This document shows, in pieces, positions 52,012 to 60,378 of a DNA stretch of 64,000 bases. This stretch comes from Streptomyces sp. CB00455 (lineage in GTDB: Bacteria; Actinomycetota; Actinomycetes; Streptomycetales; Streptomycetaceae), in the NCBI RefSeq assembly GCF_001905445.1, contig NZ_LIVQ01000007.1:58765-122764 (forward strand), given 5' to 3'. The notes beneath the pieces were generated by a model that was not told where the DNA came from, ran no database searches, and saw only the letters and a list, made by a program, of their open reading frames with translations. Made by a program: the position numbers and the translations under genes. Within the stretch, counting starts at the first letter, position 1, and every line of letters starts with the position of its first letter.

Positions 52012-53228
52012 TCACCGAGACCCGGCGGGCACTGGCCGGGCTGGCCGCCCCCCTGCGCACGCTCTTCCTCACCGTCCTGATCTTCCGCGCCGGAACCATG
52101 GCGTACCCGTTCCTCGCCCCCCACCTCCTCCTCTCCGGCGGCGTCGACGCGACCGCGGCCGGTATGACCGTCGCCGGCTTCGGCGTCGGCGCGCTCGCCG
52201 CCGACCTGGCCGCCGGCCCGCTCCTGATCCGCTGGCGCCCGCACTCACTGATGCTGAGCGGCTTCCTGCTGAACGCCGCCGTGCTCGCCTGCGTCCCGGC
52301 GCTCCACGGGCGGGCCGCCCTGGCGGCGGCCGTGCTCGTCTGGGGCTTCGCCTACGAGATCGTCACACCCGCCGCGTACTCGGCCACCATCGCGGCGACC
52401 CGGCCCGAAGAGCGCAAGGTCGCCTTCGCCTGCTACCGGCTCGCCGTCAACCTCGGCACTGCCGTCGGCCCCATGATCGGCGCCCTCGTCTTCGCCGCCG
52501 ACCCGGACGCGGTGTTCTGGGTCAATGCCCTGTGCGTCCTCGCCGCCACCGGACACCTCTACACCCACCGCGGACGGCCGCCCGCGCCGGACACAGCCGG
52601 CGCGCCGCGCCCGCGCTCGGCCCGTCCGCGGGCCACGAGAGCCGAACGCACGCGGTTCTGGACCGTATTCGGGCTCTCCCTGCCCATCCAGCTCGCCTAC
52701 GCACTGCCGTCCGTCTTCGTCAGCACCTACGTGATCGTCGGGCTCGGCCTGCCCGGATACTGGGCCGGCGTCGTCTTCACCGTCAACGCCGTCGTCATCG
52801 TCCTGTTCGAAGTCCCGCTCAACGTCCGCATGGCCCGCGTCGGCAGCCTGCCGACGTTGCTGACCGGATACACCCTGGCGGGCGCAGGCTTCCTGCTCAT
52901 GGCCCGAGCCGGATCCGGGCCCACCCTGGTCCTCGCCACCCTCGTCTGGACCGCCGGAGAGATCGTCGTCTTCCCCGGACTGCTCGGCTACGTCAGCCGG
53001 CTCTCCGGCCCCGCCGCCGACCGGAACATGAGCCTGTTCTCCGGCGGCGTCAACGTGGCCTTCATCCTGGCGCCCCAACTGGCCCTGCTGCTGTCCGGCC
53101 CCGGCCACGCGGGCGCGCCGTGGGCCGTCGCCGGAGCCGCCGTCTGCGCGGCGGGCCTGCTGCTCGTGGCCGCCCGCACCCACCCGTACGCCTGGCACAA
53201 GGAGGAACCATGCACAAGCGCGACCTGA
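52008..53228 (+). CDS. MFS transporter, probable exporter
   Basis: A 406-aa major facilitator with about 12 hydrophobic segments (PFLAPHLLLSGGVDATAAGM, VLVWGFAYEIVTPAAYSATI, RLAVNLGTAVGPMIGALVFA, LPIQLAYALPSVFVSTYVIV). The NLGTAVGP pattern in TM5 resembles motif C of drug exporters. GTG 52008 overlaps the oxidase stop (GTGA). The stop lies 19 bases inside the next gene. Likely role: efflux of the finished compound. Confidence 0.85.
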   Translation: MITETRRALAGLAAPLRTLFLTVLIFRAGTMAYPFLAPHLLLSGGVDATAAGMTVAGFGVGALAADLAAGPLLIRWRPHSLMLSGFLLNAAVLACVPALHGRAALAAAVLVWGFAYEIVTPAAYSATIAATRPEERKVAFACYRLAVNLGTAVGPMIGALVFAADPDAVFWVNALCVLAATGHLYTHRGRPPAPDTAGAPRPRSARPRATRAERTRFWTVFGLSLPIQLAYALPSVFVSTYVIVGLGLPGYWAGVVFTVNAVVIVLFEVPLNVRMARVGSLPTLLTGYTLAGAGFLLMARAGSGPTLVLATLVWTAGEIVVFPGLLGYVSRLSGPAADRNMSLFSGGVNVAFILAPQLALLLSGPGHAGAPWAVAGAAVCAAGLLLVAARTHPYAWHKEEPCTSAT

Positions 53229-54049
53229 CCCCCTTCATGGGGGTCGAATACAGCGGCCTGACCCACACCGACCTGGACCGCCCCGAGGTCTTCGCGGACC
53301 TCGTCGACGCCCTCCACCAGCGCGACCTCGTCGTCGTCCGCGGCATCGACCTGACCCCGCCCCAGCAGATCGCGCTGGCCTCCCGGTTCGGCAGCCCGGT
53401 GCCCTTCCTGCTCGCGGACTGGCGCCACCCCGAATTCGCCGAGATCCTCGTCTCCTCCAACGAACACCGCGGCGGCCGGCCCGTCGGCATCGAACGCGTG
53501 GGCCACTTCTGGCACCAGGACTCGTCCTTCAACGCCCGGCCTCCCGCCTACACGGTGCTCCACGGTGTCAACGTGCCGCAGGACTGCGGCCACACCCACT
53601 TCGCCGGCGCCGCCGATGTGTACGACCGGCTGCCCGCCGCGTGGAAGGCCCGGCTCGAAGGCCTCACCGGGGTGCACACCCTCACCAAGCAGCAGCGCAT
53701 CGGCCCCGAGCACGTGGGCCTGTCCGTCGCGGAGGCGCAGGCCCTCATCGCGCGGCAGCATCCCGCCGTCGAACACCCCGTCGTCCGCCGGGACCCGCAC
53801 ACCGGCCGCCGCTACCTCTACGCGGCCCGCGCGTACATGGAGCGCGTCAGCGGCCTCGACGCCAACGAGAACGAGGCGTTCTTCGACCTCGTCGACAACC
53901 TCCTGCGGGATCCGGCGCACACCTACACCCACCGCTGGACCCCGAACGACCTGCTGCTGTGGAAGACCGCCACGACCTACCACGTGGCAACCGATCTGGC
54001 CCCCGGCGTCTCCCGGACCGTGCACCGGATCAGCGTCGCCGCCGCATGA
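53210..54049 (+). CDS. TauD/TfdA-type Fe(II)/2-oxoglutarate dioxygenase
   Basis: A 279-aa non-heme iron oxygenase. The metal triad is His102-x-Asp104 in HFWHQDSSF and His272 in RTVHRIS; VVVRGIDLTP at the start and WTPNDLLLWKTATTYH near the end are TauD hallmarks. GGAGG stands four bases before ATG 53210, inside the MFS gene. It may hydroxylate, desaturate or epoxidise an amino acid or the azasugar ring. A second oxygenase beside the P450 predicts a heavily oxidised product. Confidence 0.85.
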   Translation: MHKRDLTPFMGVEYSGLTHTDLDRPEVFADLVDALHQRDLVVVRGIDLTPPQQIALASRFGSPVPFLLADWRHPEFAEILVSSNEHRGGRPVGIERVGHFWHQDSSFNARPPAYTVLHGVNVPQDCGHTHFAGAADVYDRLPAAWKARLEGLTGVHTLTKQQRIGPEHVGLSVAEAQALIARQHPAVEHPVVRRDPHTGRRYLYAARAYMERVSGLDANENEAFFDLVDNLLRDPAHTYTHRWTPNDLLLWKTATTYHVATDLAPGVSRTVHRISVAAA

Positions 54050-54080
54050 CACTTCGCCCGCACGTCCCGAGGGAGACCTG

Positions 54081-55355
54081 ATGCACGACACCCGTCACCG
54101 GCCCCCCGTCGGTGTGATCGTCGACGGCTACTCGGTCGGCAAGTACCTGCCCGCCGCCTTCCGGCGCCTCGGCGCCGATGTCGTCCACCTCCAGAGCACC
54201 CCGCGGTTCCTGGCCTCCGTACCGCCACCCGACCTCGGCCCCTACCTCGCCAACGTCGTCCACCGCGCCGACGACCCCGAACACACCGCCGCGGAACTGG
54301 CCGCGTACGACCCCTGCTGCGTACTGCCCGGCCAGGAGACCGGCGTCCCGCCGGCCGACCGGATGGCCGAACGCCTGGGCCTGCCCGGCAACCACTGGGC
54401 CACCTCGGCGCTGCGCCGCGACAAGTACCAGATGATCGAAGCCCTGCGCGCGGCCGGAATCCGCTGCGCCGACCAGCTGAAGTCGGCCGACGCAGACGAG
54501 ACGGTGGCATGGGCCGACGCGACGGGATACCCGGTCGTCGTCAAACCGCTGAGCTCGGCATCCACCGACGGGGTCTTCATCTGCCGAGGTCCCGCCGAAG
54601 TCCGCACGGCGGTCACCTCCGTCCTCGGCAGCCACGACATATTCGGACGTCACAACACCGAGGTGCTCGCCCAGTCCCACCTCGACGGCACCGAGTACAT
54701 CGTCGACATCATCCGCGGCCCCGGCGGAGGACGGCACGTCTGCGGGGTCTGGCGGTACGAGAAGACCGACATCGGCCCTCGGCGCGTCTACGACAAGGAC
54801 ATCCTCCTCGACCCCGACAGCCCGCCGGTCGCCGAGCTCGTGGACTACCTGGACGAGGTTCTCGACGCCCTCGGCATCCGCTTCGGCGCCGCCCACGCCG
54901 AGATCATGATGACCCCCGGCGGGCCGGCCCTGGTGGAGGTGGGGGCCCGCCTCAACGGCCTGATGGACCCCGGCTTCCACGACACCTGTCTGGACGGCAA
55001 CCAGGCCGACCTCCTCGCGCTGGCCTGCGTACGCCCCGACGAGTACGCCCGCCGCTTCCGCGGCAAGACCATGTACCGCAAACACCGCGAAGGGATGGTC
55101 GTGCACCTGCAGACCACCCGCAGCGGTGTCGTCGAGGCGGTCGACCAAGAAGCCCTCGCGCGGATCTCCGCACTGGCCACCGTCCACCTCGCGGCGCCCC
55201 GCCTGGCACCCGGCGACCGCATGCGGCCCACCACCGATCTGCTGTCCAGCCCGCTCCGCGTCTTCCTGAGCGCCGACACCCCGCAACAGCTGCTCGCCGA
55301 CCACCGCCGCATCCGGACGCTGGGCGACGACGTCTTCCGGCTCATCCCCCGGTGA
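54081..55355 (+). CDS. ATP-grasp ligase
   Basis: A 424-aa ATP-grasp-fold enzyme resembling amino-acid ligases: ATP-grasp core YPVVVKPLSSASTDGVFICR (lysine and glycine-rich loop), EVLAQSHLDGTEYIVDII, and the metal-binding AHAEIMMTPGGPALVEVGARL region with its Glu/Asn (ARLNG). GAGGGAG precedes ATG 54081. It would activate a carboxylate as acyl phosphate and couple it to an amine. Here it gives the cluster a second amide-forming route independent of the NRPS, for example joining an amino acid to the azasugar nitrogen or to the peptide. Confidence 0.85.
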   Translation: MHDTRHRPPVGVIVDGYSVGKYLPAAFRRLGADVVHLQSTPRFLASVPPPDLGPYLANVVHRADDPEHTAAELAAYDPCCVLPGQETGVPPADRMAERLGLPGNHWATSALRRDKYQMIEALRAAGIRCADQLKSADADETVAWADATGYPVVVKPLSSASTDGVFICRGPAEVRTAVTSVLGSHDIFGRHNTEVLAQSHLDGTEYIVDIIRGPGGGRHVCGVWRYEKTDIGPRRVYDKDILLDPDSPPVAELVDYLDEVLDALGIRFGAAHAEIMMTPGGPALVEVGARLNGLMDPGFHDTCLDGNQADLLALACVRPDEYARRFRGKTMYRKHREGMVVHLQTTRSGVVEAVDQEALARISALATVHLAAPRLAPGDRMRPTTDLLSSPLRVFLSADTPQQLLADHRRIRTLGDDVFRLIPR

Positions 55356-55390
55356 CCCGCCCTGCCGACAAGAACCATGCGAGGAGTGCC

Positions 55391-56500
55391 ATGGCTGTGG
55401 CCATCCGGGCCGACCTGGCCGATGTACCCGACTACAACATCCCGCGGCAGACGCCCGACGCCGTCCTGCTGAACGCCAACGAAGTTCCCGTGCCCCCGTC
55501 GCCCGCGGTGGTCGAAGCCATCGCCAGGGCCGCGGTCGAGGGGCACCGCTACCCCCAGTGGTTCTCCGACACCCTGGTGAGCCGGCTGGCGGAGGTCCTC
55601 GGCGTGCCCGAGCCCTGGATCGGCGTCGGCTGCGGCTCGGTGAGCCTGTGCCAGCAGCTGATCCAGGCCTACTGCGGCCCCGGCGACGACATCGTCTGTG
55701 CCTGGCGGTCGTTCGACGCCTATCCGGTCCTCGGCCGGATCGCCGGCGTGGCGGTGCGTACCGTCCCGCTCGACTCGGAACACCGGCACGACCTGCCGGC
55801 GATGCTCGACGCGATCACCCCGGCGACCCGGCTCGTCTTTGTCTGCAACCCCAACAACCCCACCGGTACCGCGGTGCGCACCCAAGAACTGGGCGAGTTC
55901 CTCGACCGGGTACCCGACAACGTCCTCGTCGTCCTGGACGAGGCCTACCGGGAGTTCGTCACCAGCCCCGATGTACCCGACGGCATCGCGCTGGCCCTCC
56001 GGCGGCAGAACGTGGCCGTGCTGCGCACGTTCTCCAAGGCCTACGGGCTGGCCGGGATCCGTGTCGGTTACTGCGTGGCGCCGCCCGCCGTGGTCGCCGC
56101 CGCCAACAAGGTCTCCGTCCCCTTCGCGGTGAGCAGTCTCGCGCAGGCCGCCGCCATGGCCGTGCTGGACCATCCCGGTGAGGTCCGCGACCGGATCGGG
56201 ACGGTGGTCCGCGAGCGGGAGCGCCTGCACGCCGGGCTCACGAAGCTGCTGTCGTGTCCCGGCCACCGGGCGGTACCGCCCTCGCACGCCAACTTCCTCT
56301 GGCTGCCGCTGGGGGAACGCTCCGTCGCCTTCGCGGACTTCTGCGCCCGGCACGGCGTCCTGGTGCGCGCCTTCCCCGGCGACGGTGTCCGGATCACGGT
56401 GGGCCTGCCGGAGGAGAACGACGCCTTCCTGTGCGCCGCGGACCGCTTCGCGTTCCTTGCGCCGCCGCGCGGTCCTCGCAGGGTCCCGCGTCTCACCTGA
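55391..56500 (+). CDS. HisC-like class I/II aminotransferase
   Basis: A 369-aa PLP aminotransferase of the histidinol-phosphate type: NANEVPVPPSPAVVEAI, VFVCNPNNPTGT (Asn contact), VVLDEAYREF (Asp183) and Schiff-base Lys216 in LRTFSKAYGLAGIRVGY. GAGGAG precedes ATG 55391, 35 bases after the ATP-grasp stop. It is the last gene of the run. Presence of a biosynthetic-type aminotransferase at the end of an NRPS cluster usually signals supply of a special amino acid. No clear terminator was seen in the 190 bases that follow. Confidence 0.85.
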   Translation: MAVAIRADLADVPDYNIPRQTPDAVLLNANEVPVPPSPAVVEAIARAAVEGHRYPQWFSDTLVSRLAEVLGVPEPWIGVGCGSVSLCQQLIQAYCGPGDDIVCAWRSFDAYPVLGRIAGVAVRTVPLDSEHRHDLPAMLDAITPATRLVFVCNPNNPTGTAVRTQELGEFLDRVPDNVLVVLDEAYREFVTSPDVPDGIALALRRQNVAVLRTFSKAYGLAGIRVGYCVAPPAVVAAANKVSVPFAVSSLAQAAAMAVLDHPGEVRDRIGTVVRERERLHAGLTKLLSCPGHRAVPPSHANFLWLPLGERSVAFADFCARHGVLVRAFPGDGVRITVGLPEENDAFLCAADRFAFLAPPRGPRRVPRLT

Positions 56501-56691
56501 GGTGCTGCGTGACGCGAAAAGTTCCGTACGGGGCAGAGCCGGAGGGTGCGGCCGCCGGGGTACTGGTACGGGACTGCGGGCCGAGTCCGCAGATGCCGAT
56601 CGCGCCGGCGGGGGAGCCGGAGCGGTTCGTCACGGTCCTGGTGTCCGACCGGAGGCGGGGGTGCACTGGCCGGGGGTGAACTGGTCGCGTA

Positions 56692-57630
56692 CTACGAGCG
56701 CAACGGCGTCGAGCCCGCCGAGCCGCTCCTCTCCGGGGACCGGCCGGGGAAGGTGCTCACCCGGTGCGGCTCGGGGAGCAGGCCCGGCGATGGGCCGACC
56801 GGGGCCGTGAGGCGCGTGGCCAGTTCTTCGACGAACGCCTCGATATGGGGCGGGCGCGGGCCGGTCCGGGTGGCGCAGAACCACGTACGGGTCATGGGCT
56901 GCTCGCCCATGCGGACCAGCGCGAGGCCGTGCGAGGACACGTACGGGGCGCCCACCCAGTTGGGGAGCACGGTCACACCCTGCCCTCCCGCCACCATCTC
57001 GATCACCAGATCGGTCACCACCGGCATGGTGGTGATCCTGCCGGGCCGGGCCCCGGCCGGGACCGGCAGCGGCACCGACGGGTGCGGTTCTGGTCGTAGC
57101 CGTCGTAGAGGACCAGGTCGACCCCGTCGAAGTCACGGGCGGTCAGGTGCCCGCGCGACGCCCAGGGGTGTGCGGCGGGCACCACGGCCATCATCTCGTC
57201 GTCGAACAGCTCGGTCAGTGACACCCGGTCCATCTGCAGGTCCGGCTTCGTGACCAGCGCGACGTCGACCAGGTCCGCGAGCAGCGCCGGGATCGGGGCG
57301 TCGTCGGAAACGGCCTCGATGCGCACGTCGATCTCCGGCTCGCGCTCGCGGAAGGCGCGCAGGACGGGGGGCAGCCACGGCAAGGTGGTGCTGCACTGGG
57401 CGGTGAAGCGGACGCGCCGGCCGTGCCCGTCGCGGATCTCCCGCAGGTCGCGCGAGGCCGACGCCAGTTCGCCGAGGACATGGCGGGCGGCGACCAGCAG
57501 CCGGCGCCCCGCCGCGTTGGGCACCAGGCGGCGGCCCTTGCGGTCGAAGAGCTGCATGCCGAGGCCCGCCTCAAGCCGGGTGAGCCGCTGACTGAGGGCC
57601 GGCTGGCTGACGTGGAGCCGTTCCTGGCGA
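56692..57630 (-). pseudogene. LysR-family regulator, truncated and frameshifted
   Basis: A LysR regulator whose first about 20 codons are missing: reading begins at ERLHVSQPALSQRLTRLEAG, in the middle of the helix-turn-helix. The sensor domain follows (VRFTAQCSTTLPWLPPVL, DLVDVALVTKPDLQMD) up to LVLYDGYDQNRT near 57085. There the frame shifts; the rest (GRITTMPVVTDLVIEMVAGG, GVTVLPNWVGAP) is in another frame. Two independent lesions mean it is not functional, unless the frameshift is a sequencing error. The 5' loss coincides with that of the divergent SDR gene. Confidence 0.8.
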
Positions 57631-58289
57631 GCGGCGCCGACGTCGTCCTGAACGGCCGTGACGCCGACCGCCTCGCCAAGGCCGCCGCCGGCCTCGGCCG
57701 GCCGGAGCGGACCGCGTGGGCCGCGGGCAGCATCGCCGAGCGGGAGACCGGCGAGTCCCTCGTCCGCACGGCACTGGAGCGCTTCGGCCGCATTGACGTC
57801 CTGGTCAACAACGCCGGCACCTTCGCCCCCAAGCCGTTCACCGAGGTCACGGAGGACGAACTCGACGGCTTCCTGACGGGCAACCTCAAGGGCACCTACC
57901 TCACCACGCAGGCCGTGGTGCGGGCGCTGCGCGCGCAGGGCCAGGGCGGCAGCATCGTCAACATCGGCACCGTCCTGGTGGACCACGGGCTGGCCGGCCT
58001 GCCGGCCAGCGCGCCGGTGGTCAGCAAGGCCGGCGTGCACGGGCTGACCACGAGCCTGGCCGCCGAGCTCGCGGCCGACGGCATCCGCGTCAACCTCGTC
58101 GCGCCCGGCATCATCCGCACCCCGCTCCACGAGGGGGCCGACGTGGACGGCTTCGGCGGGCTCGCCCTGCTCGACCGGGTCGGGGAGGCGTCCGAGATCG
58201 CCGAGGCGGTGCTGTACCTCGCAGGCGCCGGCTTCGTGACGGGCCACGCCCTGCGCGTGAACGGCGGCCACGTCACCGGCCGCGCCTGA
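57618..58289 (+). pseudogene. SDR oxidoreductase lacking its N-terminal cofactor motif
   Basis: From FLASGADVVLNGRDADRLAK the frame is a normal short-chain dehydrogenase (IDVLVNNAGTF, IVNIGTVLVDHG, ADGIRVNLVAPGIIRTP, GHALRVNGGHVTG). The first about 22 residues with the glycine-rich NAD(P) motif and the start codon are absent; upstream lies LysR coding sequence on the other strand. The usual catalytic Tyr-x-x-x-Lys is also altered: the segment reads APVVSKAGVHGL, with Val where Tyr is expected. It cannot be functional as it stands. Confidence 0.75.
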
Positions 58290-58331
58290 TTACCTGTCCA
58301 AGGCGAGCAGCAAAATCTGTGCTGACTGGAG

Positions 58332-58360
58332 TAGACATTGCGGACGTCTCTGGCTATGGT
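58332..58360 (+). promoter_or_regulatory. Promoter of the structured RNA / DUF5701 leader
   Basis: TAGACA (58332-58337), exactly 17 bases, TATGGT (58355-58360): five of six and four of six matches to the principal-sigma consensus. Predicted start near 58367, immediately before a series of hairpins. Confidence 0.6.
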
Positions 58361-58366
58361 TTCTCT

Positions 58367-58706
58367 CATACCCAAGAGAGACAGCAGGGCCCGGCAGAGA
58401 CGAACTGCCGGGCAGCAGTACCCGCAGTACAGGTAGTTGGCACGTGAGTGAGTGATTCAGAGGGAAGAACGGAGGAACCGCGCGCCATCAGGATCGCCCG
58501 GGCGAGCACGTATGGAGCCCGGGTACCGCAGGACATCGATAGTGAGGTGGTCTCCGGTCACGCAACCGCGATCCCCGCACGCCCGACAGCATCCAGGTCG
58601 GGCCGGCGGAAACAGAGAGCCGGCGCAGTATCAAGGCCGGCAGATGGTGTAGCAGTTCCTTCGGGGCCTTGGTGCCAATGGCACCGGGGCCCCCTCCCTG
58701 TTTTTC
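58367..58706 (+). ncRNA. Candidate structured RNA or long 5' leader
   Basis: About 340 nt between a good promoter and an intrinsic terminator, without a convincing ORF. Hairpins visible: GCCCGGCAG / CTGCCGGGC (9 bp, 58389-58413), GCCCGAC / GTCGGGC and GCCGGC / GCCGGC further on, and the terminator. Unpaired purine-rich segments such as GAGGGAAGAACGGAGGAACC lie between them. A TTG-initiated DUF5701 gene starts 107 bases beyond the terminator, so the unit could be either an independent small RNA or an attenuator/riboswitch-type leader of that gene. I could not place it in a known class. Confidence 0.5.
58663..58705 (+). terminator. Intrinsic terminator with U-tract
   Basis: GGGGCCTTGGTGCC pairs with GGCACCGGGGCCCC (14 bp, two G-U pairs, 3-nt loop, 58663-58693), followed by a T-run (TGTTTTT, 58699-58705). 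This is unusually canonical for a high-GC genome, where terminators mostly lack a U-tract. Confidence 0.8.
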
Positions 58707-58812
58707 GGCGGAGACGTGCGACAACAGCCGCCGACCGTGTCGGGAACGCTTCGGTCAGCCCGCTCGTTCGACCTCCGGTCTACCGCCCGCCACCGCGAAC
58801 CGGGGGAACACC

Positions 58813-59475
58813 TTGCCCGATACCTCGTCCGCCGCCGTCACCGCGCCGCCCCTCCCGCCGCTCGCCACCCAAGCCGAACGCCTGATCGATCTCGGCGCGC
58901 ACGAGCTCGCGCGGATACCTGCCCGGGACCTGCGCGCCTTCGCCGAGAATGCCGGTCGCGCAGACGGCCACGCCCTGCTCGCCATCCATCCGGACCGCAT
59001 CCCCGCCTCCGCCCTCGCACCGCTGCTCCGCCGCGACGGCAAGCCCGGTTTCGTCGTCGGCGACATGGCCGACGTCGACCGCTTCACCCCCTCCGGCGTC
59101 GAATTGCCCGACGACGCCTCCCTCTACCTCGTCACCGGTCCCGACCGCGGCGACCACATGGCCAACTGGAGCCCGGATGAGGCACTGCCTGCCCTCATCG
59201 GGGAGGACCGCACCCCGTTGCTGCTCACCGAAGGCATCCACTGGGTCCTCCAGCAGCCGGCGGTCCTCGAGCGCAACCGCTGCTTCATGACCATCGGGTC
59301 CCGCCTGCGCAAGGCGAACGGCGCCCTGGACGCCCGTACCCCGGCGATCTGGATCAGCAACGGCACGGGGCGGGACGGCCGGGAGCGACGCAACGCCCCG
59401 AAGGTCGGCTGGTGCTGGTGGGGCAACCGCCACACCTGGCTGGGCTTCGCCTCCGCTGCCGGCCGCACGGGCTAG
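58813..59475 (+). CDS. DUF5701-family protein
   Basis: A protein of 220 residues matching streptomycete DUF5701: QAERLIDLGAHELARIPARD, LLAIHPDRIPASALAPLL, LPDDASLYLVTGPDRGDHMA, WVLQQPAVLERNRCFMTIGS, PAIWISNGTGRDGRERRNAP and VGWCWWGNRHTWLGFASAA. Function unknown. The best start is TTG 58813, preceded by GGGGGAA; upstream ATGs in frame lie inside the terminator region. It stands downstream of the structured leader and may be controlled by it. Confidence 0.75.
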   Translation: MPDTSSAAVTAPPLPPLATQAERLIDLGAHELARIPARDLRAFAENAGRADGHALLAIHPDRIPASALAPLLRRDGKPGFVVGDMADVDRFTPSGVELPDDASLYLVTGPDRGDHMANWSPDEALPALIGEDRTPLLLTEGIHWVLQQPAVLERNRCFMTIGSRLRKANGALDARTPAIWISNGTGRDGRERRNAPKVGWCWWGNRHTWLGFASAAGRTG

Positions 59476-59489
59476 TACCGCACTGGATA

Positions 59490-59518
59490 ATTTTCGCCCG
59501 CCCTGCGGGCGAGAAAAT
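59490..59518. terminator. Terminator after DUF5701
   Basis: ATTTTCGCCCGC pairs with GCGGGCGAGAAAAT (2-nt bulge, CCT loop). The A/T ends give U-runs in both directions. It lies 15 bases after the DUF5701 stop. Confidence 0.7.
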
Positions 59519-59559
59519 GACGTGCTGGGCCACGTGGTTGCCGCGTAACCTGCCGGGCT

Positions 59560-60111
59560 GTGGACATGGAACGTGCCGAGCAGCAGCTGCGCCTGATCGC
59601 TGAAACCGTGCAGGTTGCCGGAGCTCTCGGCGTCCCGGTGTGGCTTCGCGGGGGATGGGCCATGGACTTCTTCCTCGGCGAGGTCACGCGAGACCATGAG
59701 GACATCGACTGGTTCGCCCGGGCGGATGATGCGGAAGCCCTGGCGGAAGGCCTGCTGCTGCACGGCTGTCAGCCGGTCCCCGGGCCGCCTCCGGAGCTGC
59801 AACGCGATGTCGCCAAGGACGGGCTGGACAGCAGTTTCACCCTCGTGGACCGGGACACGGCCGGCCGTGTGGTGGTCGCCGGGGGCCCGTGGGCCGGCAC
59901 GCCCTGGCCCGAGGGAATGCTCGATGCCGGGACGGGTCGTATCGGCCACCTGCACTGCGCGATCGTCGGCCCGCAGGCCCAGATCGAGATCAAACGGATG
60001 ATGCCCGTCTGGGACCCCTCCCGGCCCCGGCGGTCCAAGGACGCCGAGGACATCGCCCGTCTGGAGGCCGCCCTGCGCGCACGGGGCGACCGGCCCGCGT
60101 CTGGTTCGTGA
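59560..60111 (+). CDS. Nucleotidyltransferase-domain protein (aminoglycoside/lincosamide adenylyltransferase-like)
   Basis: A 183-aa protein of the minimal nucleotidyltransferase fold: VWLRGGWAMDFFLGEVTRDH followed by EDIDWFA gives the G-G-(x)-D-x-D pattern, and IEIKRMMPVWDP and SKDAEDIARLEAAL complete the family signature. Relatives include ANT(2'')- and Lnu-type antibiotic adenylyltransferases and many uncharacterised actinobacterial proteins. Start GTG 59560 or ATG 59566; neither has a strong ribosome site. It could confer resistance to an aminoglycoside or lincosamide, but substrate is unproven, and it is not linked to either biosynthetic operon. Confidence 0.75.
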   Translation: MDMERAEQQLRLIAETVQVAGALGVPVWLRGGWAMDFFLGEVTRDHEDIDWFARADDAEALAEGLLLHGCQPVPGPPPELQRDVAKDGLDSSFTLVDRDTAGRVVVAGGPWAGTPWPEGMLDAGTGRIGHLHCAIVGPQAQIEIKRMMPVWDPSRPRRSKDAEDIARLEAALRARGDRPASGS

Positions 60112-60378
60112 CCGCGCCCCGCCCGGACACGGCTCGCGGAGAGCGCCGCGGCGGGTACCGCGATGTCCCTCGCCGCAAGGCGCGCGGTGGCGGGCGGGCG
60201 GTGCTCCTCCCGACGCGGCGTACGGCGTTCGGGGACGGGCGCGTGGCACGCTTGACCAGTCGAGGCGCCACCCGCACAGTCGGGATGCGGCGGCCGTGAC
60301 AGCGCCGCCCGACCCTGCTCACCGGTGCGCCCGTCCCAAGGCGGCAGACGGCCTCGACTTCCAGGAGTGACTGCGCAG

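Noticed and set aside
34736..56500. Assignment of the cluster to a known azasugar such as kifunensine or nojirimycin
   Set aside because: The trio is shared by all of these; the NRPS, TauD, P450 and GH35 genes do not correspond to a pathway I can name with confidence.
58360..58710. ydaO/yuaA (c-di-AMP) riboswitch for the structured RNA
   Set aside because: A few short segments (GGAGGAACC, CCGACAGC) resemble the class, but the order and the conserved GGG-UGAAUC element could not be matched by eye, so the class is left open.
59560..60111. Self-resistance gene for the NRPS or azasugar product
   Set aside because: Adenylyltransferase homology suggests aminoglycoside or lincosamide substrates at most; it is 3 kb beyond the cluster, after broken genes and two terminators.
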